This document shows positions 12,966-23,689 of a DNA stretch of 64,000 nucleotides, piece by piece. The stretch comes from Luzula sylvatica. Its lineage: Eukaryota; Streptophyta; Magnoliopsida; Poales; Juncaceae. Location: NCBI GenBank assembly GCA_946800325.1, contig OX326957.1, positions 63,493,570-63,557,569 on the forward strand. The letters are read 5' to 3'. The stretch's first letter is position 1. Every line of letters begins with the position of its first letter. Both the position numbers and the translations under genes were made by a program. The notes under the pieces are model-generated. The model was not told the origin of the DNA. It ran no database searches and worked only from the letters and a program-made list of their open reading frames with translations.

Positions 12966-13137
12966 TTATTTTTTCTGCGACGGCCCGCCGGAGAAAGAAC
13001 AACCGTCGGAAAAAATGACATCAGCGACGGCCCGTCGGAAAAAGTGACATCAGCGACGGGAGATCAGCGACGGGATGCCGTCGGTAAAACTTTCAGCGAC
13101 TGTTTTTGGGAGTATGTGCAGATCGACGTAAATGCAC

Positions 13138-13537
13138 AACACCGAATTGTGTTAGTAGGCCCCTATTTTAATCCAAACTAATTATTTTTAGAATTTCACA
13201 CACATCAACCCGTTTTTATGTCTGAAATAGACCTATTTGTTTTATCATTCACATTAATTTACAATTTACAATATATACATGAATGAAATAATAAAAAATT
13301 CACACAATAAAACTCAAAAAGTCCAACAGTCTTATAAAATGTATATTATTATTAATAATAATTTATAAACTATAATCTAAATAATACCACGTGATATTTA
13401 GTTCTGTTGAAAATTCATATAAATATATATCTAATATTATTGTAATTTTTAGAACTTGAAATATAAAAAAACTACGTAATATTAAATAATTCTAATATAT
13501 ATTTTTGCTTAGTTAACATATTGAATATGGATTATGA
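13138..13537. other. AT-rich intergenic DNA
   Basis: No gene, RNA gene or defined repeat was recognised. Confidence 0.5.
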
Positions 13538-13732
13538 AGAGTTCTATGATAGATTTTTTTTTTTATAGCAGATTTTTTTTCAAAAAGGTATTTTGGATAT
13601 TTATCAACTAATAATTTTTGTTTGTAAGATTCAAATGTATTGTTATCATTTATGCAAAATATGAAATTTGTATCATTAATTGATAAATATCCAAAATAAC
13701 TTTTTGAAAAAAGTCTACCATAGAACTCCATG
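13538..13732. mobile_element. Foldback MITE of about 195 bp
   Basis: Left arm AGAGTTCTATGATAGA...CAAAAAGGTATTTTGGATAT is matched by an inverted right arm ending CTACCATAGAACTC. The arms are about 65 bp. The minus-strand open frame across it is a by-product. A relative with GAGTTCTATCATA and AATATTTTGGGTATTT lies at about 60536-60770. Confidence 0.75.
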
Positions 13733-13795
13733 TTGAATATTTATTATTTTGTATGAATAATGATCATACTCATCAGTAAAGTCATAAAACTACGA

Positions 13796-13874
13796 GTCAA
13801 TGAGCCGTCCATAACCCAGTTGGTTGAGTGTGAAATACAAAAAATATACGTTGTGGGAGGCTGTGAGTTCAATT
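13796..13874 (+). mobile_element. 3'-truncated tRNA-derived SINE fragment
   Basis: The 79-bp insert begins with the same tRNA-like head as the full SINE at 14616 (AACCCAGTTGGTTGAGTGTG). It is flanked by a 21-bp direct repeat with one mismatch (13775-13795 and 13875-13895, AGTAAAGTCATAAA...CTACGA). It lacks the B-box end and the A tail. Confidence 0.75.
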
Positions 13875-14615
13875 AGTAAAGTCATAAATCTACGATGAAT
13901 GAATGTCAACACTTTTATAATTTTAAAATGATATTGCAACTGCTTTCATAAAAAAAAAATAGTAAGTATTATGGATTGAATTTTTTAATTAAAATATGTT
14001 GAATTTAGTATACTTGGAGGAAAAAAAAAATATACTTTTTTTTTCTGACAAATTAGAGAGGGCTCGAGAAGTCCCTCATCTAATGCTTTTATATATTTTT
14101 AGCTAATATTTTACAAACTATTTTCCTATGCTACTAATATATACATCAATCTCCTTATCTAACAATGAATAGAAATAAATAAGCAATGAACAGAAAAAGA
14201 AAAAGAAAAAAGGTATTATCTTATCTAGTTAGTCGTCAATTGTTGGCATGGATAATTATTTTTAATTATAGCTCCCTGTTATTAGCTAGGATAATTATTT
14301 TTAATTATTTTTGTCTTTGCAAATATTTTTTTTTCCTGGATTCTTGTTCTTGTTAGCATGCTGCTATTTGTAGGTATATAGGATTCCAGATTTTGCCTCT
14401 AAGACTTTTTCTAATCTACTAAGCCTAAATTATTAGTCTCCCAATAGAGTTTGTTAATGCATGTCTTTTGAAAAGGCTCCTCCATTTTAATTTTTATGTC
14501 ACTTGAATTTGAATTAATTCTTTTTATTATTTCCTCGCCTGATGATTATGATTAGGATTCGACTCATATTTTTGTTGTATTATTATTTGTTTAGTTGTCT
14601 AATTTTTACTACAGC

Positions 14616-14758
14616 TGTCAATGGGCCAATAACCTAGTTGGTTGAGTGTGAGGCACACAAAATCATGTGTTGTGAGAAGTTGTGGGTTCGATCCCCATTG
14701 ACATCAATGGATGGAGGACATATGAGCCTTCTCCATTTATTATCAAAAAAAAAAAAAA
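14616..14758 (+). mobile_element. tRNA-derived SINE, full-length-like
   Basis: The 143-bp insert has an A-box-like TAGTTGGTTGAGTG, a B-box GGGTTCGATCCCC and a terminal run of 14 A residues (14745-14758). A perfect 11-bp target duplication, TTTACTACAGC, flanks it at 14605-14615 and 14759-14769. These are the hallmarks of a Pol III SINE mobilised by LINE machinery. Confidence 0.9.
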
Positions 14759-14863
14759 TTTACTACAGCCTACCAAACATTTGTTTTCGAAAGATATGAT
14801 AATCGTATACATTAATTAATTATGTAGATTTATAAAACATATAAATAAAATATGTATAATCAA

Positions 14864-14892
14864 TGAGTCCATAACCCAGTTGGTTGAGTGTT
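14864..14892 (+). mobile_element. 29-bp SINE-head micro-insertion
   Basis: The insert consists only of the SINE head (CATAACCCAGTTGGTTGAGT). It is flanked by the 9-bp direct repeat TATAATCAA (14855-14863 and 14893-14901). It is either an extremely truncated SINE or filler DNA. Confidence 0.65.
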
Positions 14893-14901
14893 TATAATCA
14901 A

Positions 14902-17762
14902 AATATTTTGATCAATTAATTGATAATCAAAATACTTATATAGGCAACTACTAATTTTTTTTTATAGAGAAGTGTTTATATAGGCAATTTTATAAGAAAA
15001 TAGATTGGTGTTTAGAATCTTCATTTGTCTTGGCTTCCAAGCAGTGAAAAGATCCAAACTGAAAAAGAAAAAAAAAAGTTAGAAATCATTTCTTTGTTGG
15101 CTGTTGAAAATGATATATTATACCTTCCTTACTAGTATTATAACTTTGCTTTTTAACATTCTAAAAAAGTTTATAACTTTTGCTTTTTTACAATAACAAA
15201 GACCACTTTATATTTGCATTCTACAACCAACTCTCTTTTAGCATTTTTTATTTATTTTACAAACTAGCAGAACTTTTTACCTTATGTAACATATTAAATA
15301 GTTATTTGTTAAAGCCCATGAAATTATTGGCCCCAAAAAAATCTCGAGGACGTTGCATATGATTTAACACATTGAAAATGAACATATAAATATATAGTTT
15401 AACATCTTAATTTATGATTGAATATTCAATTAATATGTCAAATCATTAATTAATATATTAATTTTTTTTAAATGTTAAATCATATTCAAATCATCAAAAT
15501 TTTTATGAGAGATGTGGGGGTGTATCCAACATTTTCCTTTCAAAAATGCTCCCACATTATAAAATAAAATTAAAAAACCCCACGTGTTGTTGCGTGCAGG
15601 TGCTACTTTTTTAAACATTTAGTCAAATTAATCACTTTTTTAAAAATATATTTAAATCAAATTTATTGTTGCAAAAATACAAATTTTCATTGTTTATTTT
15701 TTCAATGAAATTATCATTTAGAACAATAAATGAATATTTTTGAAATAATGGAGGAACTAAGATGTATTTTACCTGAATTTAACATAAAAAAATCAAAATA
15801 TATTCTGATATGATTCATGTTTATATTTTGTGCTTAGTTTATTGACTTTGATGTTTTCATGTTTATTAATTATGCAAGTTTGTAGAAATATTTGATATTG
15901 GCATGCTTGACGAATATTGCAAATATTATGGATATAATATTGAATCTTATCTCTATAAAAAAAAATATTGAATTTTATATGATATAACATTTTATTGTAA
16001 AAAATACTAGGCCGTGAGCCAATTTATTGATGATCTTTGTTGTGAATTTATATGATATAACATCTTATCTGAGACTCTCAATAGTGTTCATATATTTTTG
16101 TAGGAATTCTTCGCCGAATTTGCCAAAACGTATTGGTCTGGTAATACGACAATTAAAAAAAATTATATTAGTGAAGAATTGTTAGTCTTTTTTTAATAAA
16201 AGATTCATTTTTTAAATAAGATTAGTTAGAAGTTAATGAGTTTTCCTTGGTTTTGTGAAAAGTTTACACGAAATAATAACACATTTTTAATTAAAATATA
16301 TAAAATGAAGGAATTTCTTTTTTTTTGCCGTGAATAAACTTAAATTTATATTTTTAATTACCTGAAACATTGAATATTATGTTCTCGTGACTCGGTCAGT
16401 GTTGTATCTGGACAATGTCCTGCGATAAAAATTGTACAATCTCACTTCTCTCGAAATTTTCTCTTTATTTTTCAGTTTTCTCCATCGTCTTAAGAAAGTT
16501 TGTGATTTGCTCGCTTCGTCTAGACTCGTGAAAGGCATTCAACATAACTCGATATCTTATATGCCCTTTATGGGAGAGCATATATATATAATTTTCGGTT
16601 TCTTTATGTCTGGAAATGAAATCCCGAATATATGCTATTTAAGAAGTTAATCATGCAATATGTATTGTAAATGGCATGCTTAATCATGAACTATCTGTTT
16701 TTATTTTTTTCGCCCTCAAAAGTTTCATGATCTTGATTCTAACGATTAGCATAAAAGAAGCCTGCTTCTAACAAAAAGATTCACTATTTTTTATTTAATT
16801 TTTCAGTTGTTCCAGATTATTGATTAATTAATTATAATATAATGTATAATGATAAAACCCTAATACTTTTAAAGAAAATCGAAAAATCATCCCAAATGAC
16901 AACTAGTTAGATATGATATATAATAAGTTTAATATATGGATTTAATAGGATTAATTTTATAAAGATAGAAATTAATATTAGAGATAATTTAGTATAGGGA
17001 AAATTTTCAAAACCCCCTTAACGTTCATGTTTATGAATATTTATAAAATCACTGAAATTTAATAACAAAGTGGATTGAATTTTTTTTTATTCTTTTTTGA
17101 TAGATAATGGAGCTTGAAAGATAATATCATGAAAACATCACGAAATAAAATAATATATCTACACAAAACAAAAATATATATTTTGCCTAAAATTTAAGAG
17201 AAAAAGTATTTCACAAAATCTAAAATAAAAAATATACCTTAAAACAAATATTTGATCATTTATTTATGACTTCCAAACTCAATTATGGAAACAAAAAACT
17301 TTATTGGTAGCATTTGGTCCAATAGTATTTGGATGAAAAATAATACCAAATCTAAAAGAGAAGCCTTCTATTGTGCCCCTCTATTTACCCCCACCATTTG
17401 ACGATGTTGACACCTTTGAAGATTAACCTACTAATTATCTCTCTCAATTAATCATTAACACATATTTATTATTTTTGAATATTTCTAATTAATCTTTAAT
17501 TGATAAGGACCTTAATTACGTATTAACTTTTTAATAACTATGAATTAATTGTTAATTAATTTTGCTAATTGAGGTGTTAATCATCAAATGATGACTCATC
17601 ACGAGTATAATTTTCCTCTAAAAATTCATCAGGTGTCCTTAAAATTCAATTATCTATATCATAGAGGTTTTCTGCAATTTTTACATGAGGGCTTCTTTGC
17701 AAATTTGTCTTGGTTAAAATTACTGCTATGAATAGGAGTGAGATAAGATAGGGGGTTATATA
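14902..17762. other. AT-rich intergenic DNA with a MITE remnant
   Basis: No gene was recognised. The interval 15340-15545 looks like a foldback element: CATATGATTTAACA on the left, and TGTTAAATCATATTCAAATC followed by GGGGGTGTATCCAACATTTTCC on the right. It is related to the 26735-26945 and 46568-46806 elements. Around 16995-17080 there is a GGGAAAATTTTCAAAACCCCC end like those of the Mutator-like MITEs elsewhere in the window. Short open frames at 15180, 15793 and 16432 are unremarkable. Confidence 0.5.
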
Positions 17763-17940
17763 ATTGGCCCCAAAAATTCACTCAAACACTCTTGATGCGT
17801 CAATCGAGAGTGTTTAAATGAACTGATTGGATCTCTTAATTTAATCAATCCATTTAACAATTGATTATAAATATAATCAATTCATTTAAACATTCTCGAT
17901 TGACGTATCAAGAGTGTTTGAGTGAGTTTTGGGGGCCAAG
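17763..17940. mobile_element. Foldback MITE of about 178 bp
   Basis: It is nearly a perfect hairpin. TTGGCCCCAAAAATTCACTC on the left pairs with GAGTTTTGGGGGCCAA on the right, and the arms (about 60 bp each) include CACTCTTGATGCGTCAATCG. The core GATGCGTCAATCGAGA recurs in an inverted pair at 60990-61110, so there is a family. Confidence 0.85.
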
Positions 17941-19575
17941 TATATTTTTCCATAAGATAATTAGCTACAACAATAGAAGCAAGTGCTACAAATAAGCTCC
18001 CTATATACTAGCGTTTGCGTGACGATTTACTTTCTTTTCACTTAAATTACTACATCCATTTTTGCCTTTATGAGATAAAACAAAGAAAAGTAAAACTCAC
18101 TCTATAGTCTATATCCACTTTATTGCACTCGTATTGATGGATAAAAAAAAAATAGAACCTTTCCATGAACATAAAATTTGTGATAAATGGTATATATCAT
18201 ACTGTCATGCATTCATAAACTGACAGTGTAGATTTCCATTTAAAATCAAATCATAAAGTCTCGTGACAAATACAATGTCACTTTAAACTTGACAAAAATG
18301 GTGGATCCTAGAAAAGATAGGTATGTATGGAACCCGTTTGTGGGAGTATGGAACCCGTTTTACATGGGACACATCACATTGAGCATACTATATATAATTG
18401 GAATAGGCCATAGACTGTACCCTATATTTTTCTACAATCCTCTTTATATTTTTATATTCGTAATTGATGATTAATTAACATGATTATTAACAAAAATAAA
18501 TCGGATTATCAATTAATTAATATACAATTAAAATACATATAAATTAATAATTCTTAATTAATATCAATTAATTGTTAATCAGATGTATTTTTGTTAATGA
18601 TCATGCTAAACAGAGAATGGGGGGTGAGAAAATAGGAGTACGGTATAATTATCCTAATTGGAATATTCAATGAATTGGGAATGCAAAGAACTTCATTTAA
18701 TGCCTACTTGGTTAAATAAAAATTGGTATTCATTGGATTTAGAGCTTCTAAATTCTCTTTTTTCGTATTCTAGTATATTTTTTTACCTCAGTGTTAGTGT
18801 CAAATGTACCATGTTAATAATGAAATTTAAAATATATTGTATTTATATATTGAAATTTAAAATATATTATTGTACATGTTAATCCATTCAATAAATCTAA
18901 CAACTTGCACCAAAGTCAAAGAAAGTTTTAGATAGGATTTGGTGAAGGTTGTCAATCAAAAAAAACTTTGGATCTCAAAACTTTTCTATAGACTAGGGAT
19001 GTATCCATAACTACTCACCATTATAAAAAGGAAAATAGAAACACATAAAATTGAAAATACCATGAATATTTTGCAAATTAGAGATTTGTTATGTGGACCA
19101 TATAACTAGGCCTTTGATTAAAGTGGACTTAAATTGTGCAAGTCATGAATCACCCTCCTAATCCATGTGCACACCCACATGCCAATCATTTTATTTAGTC
19201 CTTCCCCTTTATAAATAACCTTTTAACCTGCTTCATTTAATCTATTTATCTATTTATAATTTTATACCATTGAATTGCCATTGAATATTTAGAATTTAGA
19301 ATTCAAGGTTACTAGGTTGCAATTGGGGACAGAGACAACCAATGCAGCCTTCTTCTATCTTCATGTCCAAACAATTCAATGTTTGCATTAAATTTAAACT
19401 AGATTTTCTGAAATACATGAAATTTATATAAAAATGTATTGGGCCAAATAAAATAAGATGGTTCATAGAATCAAGGCCCAATATATATTTCTTCTCTTAG
19501 CCATTAACCTTCTCCGCTTGGGAAAGTAGAAAGGCTTTCTTGGATTATTGGGGTTTATAGAGACAAACCAGCTTG
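17941..19575. other. AT-rich intergenic DNA upstream of RPB6
   Basis: No gene was recognised. A short repeat GTATGGAACCCGTTT occurs twice at about 18326-18361. CTTTATAAATAACC near 19206 is a possible TATA element, but it is more than 400 bp before the RPB6 ATG, so it is not assigned. Confidence 0.45.
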
Positions 19576-19591
19576 TTAGGGTTCAGGGTTT
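19576..19591 (+). promoter_or_regulatory. Telobox-like TTAGGGTTCAGGGTTT in RPB6 leader
   Basis: Two AGGGTT cores lie 50-65 bp before the RPB6 start codon. Teloboxes are common in plant promoters and 5' UTRs of translation and transcription machinery genes. Functional assignment is inferred. Confidence 0.45.
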
Positions 19592-19640
19592 ATCACCGTC
19601 GCAACTCCCTCGGCGAAAGAGGAATCGACTAGCGGAAGAG

Positions 19641-20421
19641 ATGGCCGACGATGACTACAATGAGATGGATATGGGGTTTGTTCCTTCTTCCCTCTTTCTC
19701 TTTCTCTTTATCTCTGATTTTTGTGACTGAAACGAGAGAAATTAGGTTAAATCCGTGAGAATTTCGTGAATATTGAACTTCGAGAGTAAATTTACCCGTT
19801 TCGATGATTGTAAACCATTGTGCAGGTACGAAGACGAGCCTCCAGAGCCGGAAATAGAGGAAGGGGCAGAGGACGAGCCAGAGACCAACAACGAAGATTT
19901 AACTGACGAGTTAGTACCGGATCAAGAAGATAAGGACGATAAAGATCCTTCTCAAATCGTTCGCAAGACTTCGAAATACATGACCAAGTACGAACGTGCT
20001 CGAATCCTCGGAACCCGTGCTCTCCAAATCAGGCATTTTCTCTTTATTTTAGGGTTATTATATTTTGAATTTTGCTTATTTTTATTTTTGTGGTAATAGT
20101 ATGAATGCACCGGTTATGGTTGAGCTAGAGGGCGAAACTGATCCTCTCGAGGTAAATTCAATTTACTAAAATTTTCCAACTTAATTTTCTTAATTTTGTT
20201 GCTGAATTTCAGATTGCAATGAAGGAATTGAGGGAGAGAAAGATTCCTTTTACCATTCGTCGGTACTTGCCTGATGGAAGGTACTTATATTTATATATTT
20301 TATTTTAATAATACACGAGAAATTTTTGTAAGTTAAAATTGGATTTTTTTTTGACAGTTACGAAGATTGGGGCGTAGACGATCTTATAGTCGAGGATTCG
20401 TGGAAGCGTCAAGTTGGCTGA
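19641..20421 (+). CDS. NRPB6: DNA-directed RNA polymerase subunit RPB6 (NRPB6)
   Basis: Five exons (19641-19675, 19826-20032, 20100-20151, 20213-20280, 20358-20421) encode 141 residues, very close to Arabidopsis NRPB6A. The protein has an acidic N-terminal half ([17 protein letters not shown]). The conserved core follows: [54 protein letters not shown] and [23 protein letters not shown]6 is a small nuclear subunit shared by Pol I, II and III, and in plants by Pol IV and V. It helps anchor the clamp region of the enzyme. Intron 2 (20033-20099) has a GC donor (CAG/GCATTT). The conserved LQIS-MNAP junction fixes this site exactly, so it is not an annotation slip. The exon 1 border splits the glycine codon in DMGYEDE. 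No disruption is visible. Confidence 0.96.
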
Positions 20422-20627
20422 GACTAATATTCTTTTTGTACTGTCCATGTCTTAACTATTGTTTGTAACAATATTATGGCCAAAGTCAGTATTTCACTAG
20501 GATTCTGTCAAATTCTAATATTAAGTAGGAATTGTTAATTTAGAGGGATGCTAATTATATATCAAATGGTAAATAATTATGTGTCTCTTGTTAAATACTA
20601 TTAAACCCCAAAAGTGAGGAACATGTA

Positions 20628-21139
20628 TAGCTGGCAAAATGTGGTCTGATCCGAAAAAACAATACGATCCGTCCGAATTTGCCCCGAATCGAAATATGTT
20701 GAAAAATCAATGATCTGAAACCGAACCGAAACTGAATGACACGAACATGAAATCAACCCGAAACCGAATTGACCCGAAATCGTTTCGAAATCGAATGTTC
20801 CGAAACTCAAATTAATCCGAATACTCGAAACTCATGATTCGAATGATCCGAAAGTCATGACCCGAGAGAACCGAAACTCAAGATCCGAAAATTAATATAC
20901 TTTTGCTAAAAAAAATATATTATTGTTAAAATGTCTCGAAATCAATAAAATAAATTCCGAATGATCCGAAAACTCAATTTTCAAAAAACAAAATGATTCA
21001 AAATTAATTTTGTGAAATTCGAATGATTCTAAGATCAAAATAAACAAGATCCGAATGTCTCGAAAACAAAACGATCCGGAACCAAATGATCCGAAAATCG
21101 AAACGATCCGAAACGAAAGGATCGTCTGATTGGCACCTA
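20628..21139. mobile_element. Probable hAT-like MITE with GATCCGAAA iterations
   Basis: About 512 bp in which (G/C)GATCCGAAA, ACCGAA and TCGAAA motifs recur more than twenty times. The ends are weakly inverted, TAGCTGGCAAA against TTGGCACCTA (about 9 of 14). No exact 8-bp target duplication was found. Open frames on the minus strand (repeating serine, phenylalanine and glycine) are by-products of the iteration. The layout resembles the better-defined hAT-like element at 38919-39517. Confidence 0.5.
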
Positions 21140-21740
21140 GGAAACATACGTGTGGAATTGACATTATATATGGCTACACCCGGAACATGAGCTGGTACAT
21201 AAACTCTAGAACTCGGCAGAGGTTTATGATGTTTGCACCGGGAGCACTGAATTTGTAAGGAAGTCTTGGGAACAAGTGAAACCACCGTCGCTGTCCAGTT
21301 CCGTAGAACTTTTGTCCGCTTGTGATCTCATAAATTGGTTTATGAAGCTGGTCTTCTAGACCGTATTACCAAACCAAGAATTATCTACAAATTCACTCCC
21401 AAAATTAAATTTGACATACAAATAAGGACAATTTTTCAAAAAATCTCTAATTTTTTTGAGATTTCTCAAAAACTCCCTAACTTTTTGATTATTTGAAAAA
21501 CCTCCTATAAATTAACTTTAATTCTTCAAAAATCCCCTACTAGTGTTTATCTAAATTAAACATTTTGTCACTAATATGGTGGAATGTTTATCTAAGTGAA
21601 GCATTTTGTTACTAATATGGTTTAGAAAATAATTAAATGATTGTATTTGTATGTCGTTACTTAAAAAAATAAACCTTGCCATATTAATTTTGTTGCAGGA
21701 AAATAATTATTCAATATATTGATAAATGTAATTACAGTTC

Positions 21741-21743
<3 letters not shown>
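21140..21743. other. Intergenic DNA with one Mutator-like MITE end
   Basis: No gene was seen. Sequence at about 21427-21535 (CAATTTTTCAAAAAATCTCT, then AAAAACTCCCTAACTTTTTG) matches one terminal region of the element at 50961-51585. No partner end was found, so this is a truncated copy. Confidence 0.5.

Positions 21744-21789
<46 letters not shown>
21744..21789. repeat. (AT)n microsatellite
   Basis: About 22 AT units, immediately left of the inverted gene-fragment unit. Confidence 0.95.
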
Positions 21790-21792
<3 letters not shown>

Positions 21793-22790
21793 GGAGGATG
21801 ACATCAAATTGGGATTTCCATATTAGACTTCATAATCTCCATCGTTGATTTAATATGATGAAAGGCACATATCAACTTCAAGATATACGCGCATTGAACT
21901 CATTCTTCTTTGACCAGTGATCAAATTCCAAGACCGAACCCATTCTTCTCTCCATTTCTCTTTCTTTCTTGTTGTTTCTTCTCAATGGTCCTGAAAAACT
22001 CCTCTTGCAGCCTCCTTCTCCTGGTCGATCCCCACTCTGTCACTGCTCTCTCTCACGTCTATGTTCTATTTCACACTGCTGAAACTCGAGCAGAGTCAGT
22101 AACCTTAACCCTAGGAAAAAATGCATTTTTCTCAGAATCGCTCATGTAGTCACTCGCAGAGGCAGAACCCAACATAATGGTGATCACTCTCTTCTTTATC
22201 GCTTTTTATTAGTTTGGTCGTGACTCCCAATTTAGGGTTAACATTTAAGGATCAAAGTAGACAATGAACTGAATTGGGGTTTATTTTTTAGAATTTGAGC
22301 TGAATTATGATTTATTGTGGATAATTTAGCAAATTGGGGCTGAATTAGGGATTAATATTGCTGAATTTTTGTTTAATATGGTTAAATAGATCTAGATTAG
22401 GGTTTAATTTGGTTATTTATGGCTTGACTCAGGTTTAATTTGGTTAATTTGACTATCTAATTATAATTACTTATTAATTTCTTTTGTTGGGTGATATGAA
22501 TCATATTAGAGAAAGCGATGGAAAAGAGTTGAAACAATATGCAATGAGAGCGAGTGGCTTGGATCCATGTCACATCGAATCAAACATGACTAATTTCAGA
22601 TCAGTTGAAGGGTTTGTTTGGGATCAATTAGGCGGCATGGTCAAACAGACAAAACAAGCTATTGTCATGAGGGCATTCTCAAAGCTTGATCAATGTGTTT
22701 ACATGCTTGGGAACACTGGATTTGTCGTGTTGTTTTCTTTGTGTACTATGTATTCTTTTGTGCTGCTTCAAGTATTCAGCGAAGTTTGAA
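21790..22790 (+). pseudogene. Left copy of an inverted gene-fragment unit, unrecognised protein
   Basis: This copy aligns by eye, in inverted orientation, with 23690-24545 at roughly three quarters identity. Shared landmarks in order are GACTTC(A/C)TAATCTC, CCCATTC(T/C)TCTCTCCATTTC, GGTC(C/G)TGAA(A/G)AACTCCT, CTCTCTCACGTC, a CCTAACCCTAG-like leader, CGCAGA..CAGAACC and ATGGTGA(T/G). An intron-like stretch follows, then a coding-like segment starting GATATGAATCA (22493). From there an open frame reads about 100 residues: GDMNHIRESDGKELKQYAMR, then a WDQLGGMVKQTKQ segment and a hydrophobic tail. I do not recognise the protein. It looks like a captured or retro-copied plant gene piece with UTR, exon 1, intron and exon 2. 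After about 22530 the two copies diverge. Confidence 0.55.
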
Positions 22791-23455
22791 ACACGAACCC
22801 AACTATATCAAGTCAAGTTTTTCTCGAACAAAAAGGGAATATTTATGTTCTGCTTGAGAATGGACGAGCAGGTTGTCTGGCTCAAGCAATGGAATGTGAT
22901 TGTGATTGTGATTGTAATTGTGTTAGGATATTTAGGTGTTAGATATTTGGGAATGGGATGTGATTGTGTTAGGATTAATGATATTATGTAAGGATAAAAT
23001 TTTGATGCGAATTGGATTGTTTGCATGAATAGATACTTGTTTAAGAATCAACAATCGTGGGTAAGTTTATATTAAATTAAAAGAATATGGTACAAGTGAC
23101 TTGAAACAATATTGGTATCATTTTGTATTAAATCAACAACAGTTGACTTGAGGCAACTGTTAATTGAGTTCTATTTTTTCCTTTTGAATGGTACCATGCT
23201 ATTGCAAACAATAAAAAATCCTCGACTCAACTATTGTCATGATTTACAAGTCCTTGAAAAAATCTCAACAAATAATCCTCAACAAAATCCCTACAATTTA
23301 CTTGTACAAGAATCATCGACATATTCAAATCGATTAAAAATTCCATCATAATTGTAACAAATCAGTCAATTAAAATTTATGACCTCGACTCAACATAATT
23401 CTCAATTTATAGCTGTAATAAACCCTAGCCCCGACTCAACATAAATCTAAATCTC

Positions 23456-23458
<3 letters not shown>
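22791..23458. other. Spacer between the inverted units
   Basis: AT-rich DNA with a short GATTGT repeat at about 22895-22920 and a GGGATGTGATTGTGTTAGGA segment. No gene was recognised. Confidence 0.5.

Positions 23459-23517
<59 letters not shown>
23459..23517. repeat. (AT)n microsatellite
   Basis: About 29 AT units. Confidence 0.95.
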
Positions 23518-23520
<3 letters not shown>

Positions 23521-23689
23521 CAGAAATTAACCATAACCCAAACCCTAAAATCCTAACCACAACTCTAGTGAACTTGTACAAAATCAACACATTACAATTC
23601 CAAATCTTAATTCGATGTAATCTAATATATAAATACAAAGCCATATACACAATTCAATATTTTGAGTATTGCATTCCATCAGCGATCTT

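Larger units (their letters stand above)
10219..13122. mobile_element. CACTA-like non-autonomous element
   Basis: The left end begins CACTACAACAGATGGGC, a typical CACTA terminus. About 440 bp of subterminal DNA follows, full of CGACGG/CCGTCG motifs in both orientations (10240-10660). The motif returns at 12976-13085 near the right end, as expected for transposase-binding subterminal repeats. No clean inverted CACTA terminus was found on the right. The flanks share a 15-mer with 13 matches (TCGACGTAAAAGTAC at 10204-10218 and TCGACGTAAATGCAC at 13123-13137), which may be a duplication or coincidence. No transposase frame exists. The interior holds a poly-C run, a pyrimidine-rich block, duplicated intron/UTR-like segments and AT tandem repeats, which suggests captured or decayed non-coding sequence. 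Confidence 0.7.

Noticed and set aside
14616..14758. Functional tRNA gene at the A/B boxes
   Set aside because: A-tail, target duplication and extra 3' body show it to be a SINE, and no cloverleaf forms.
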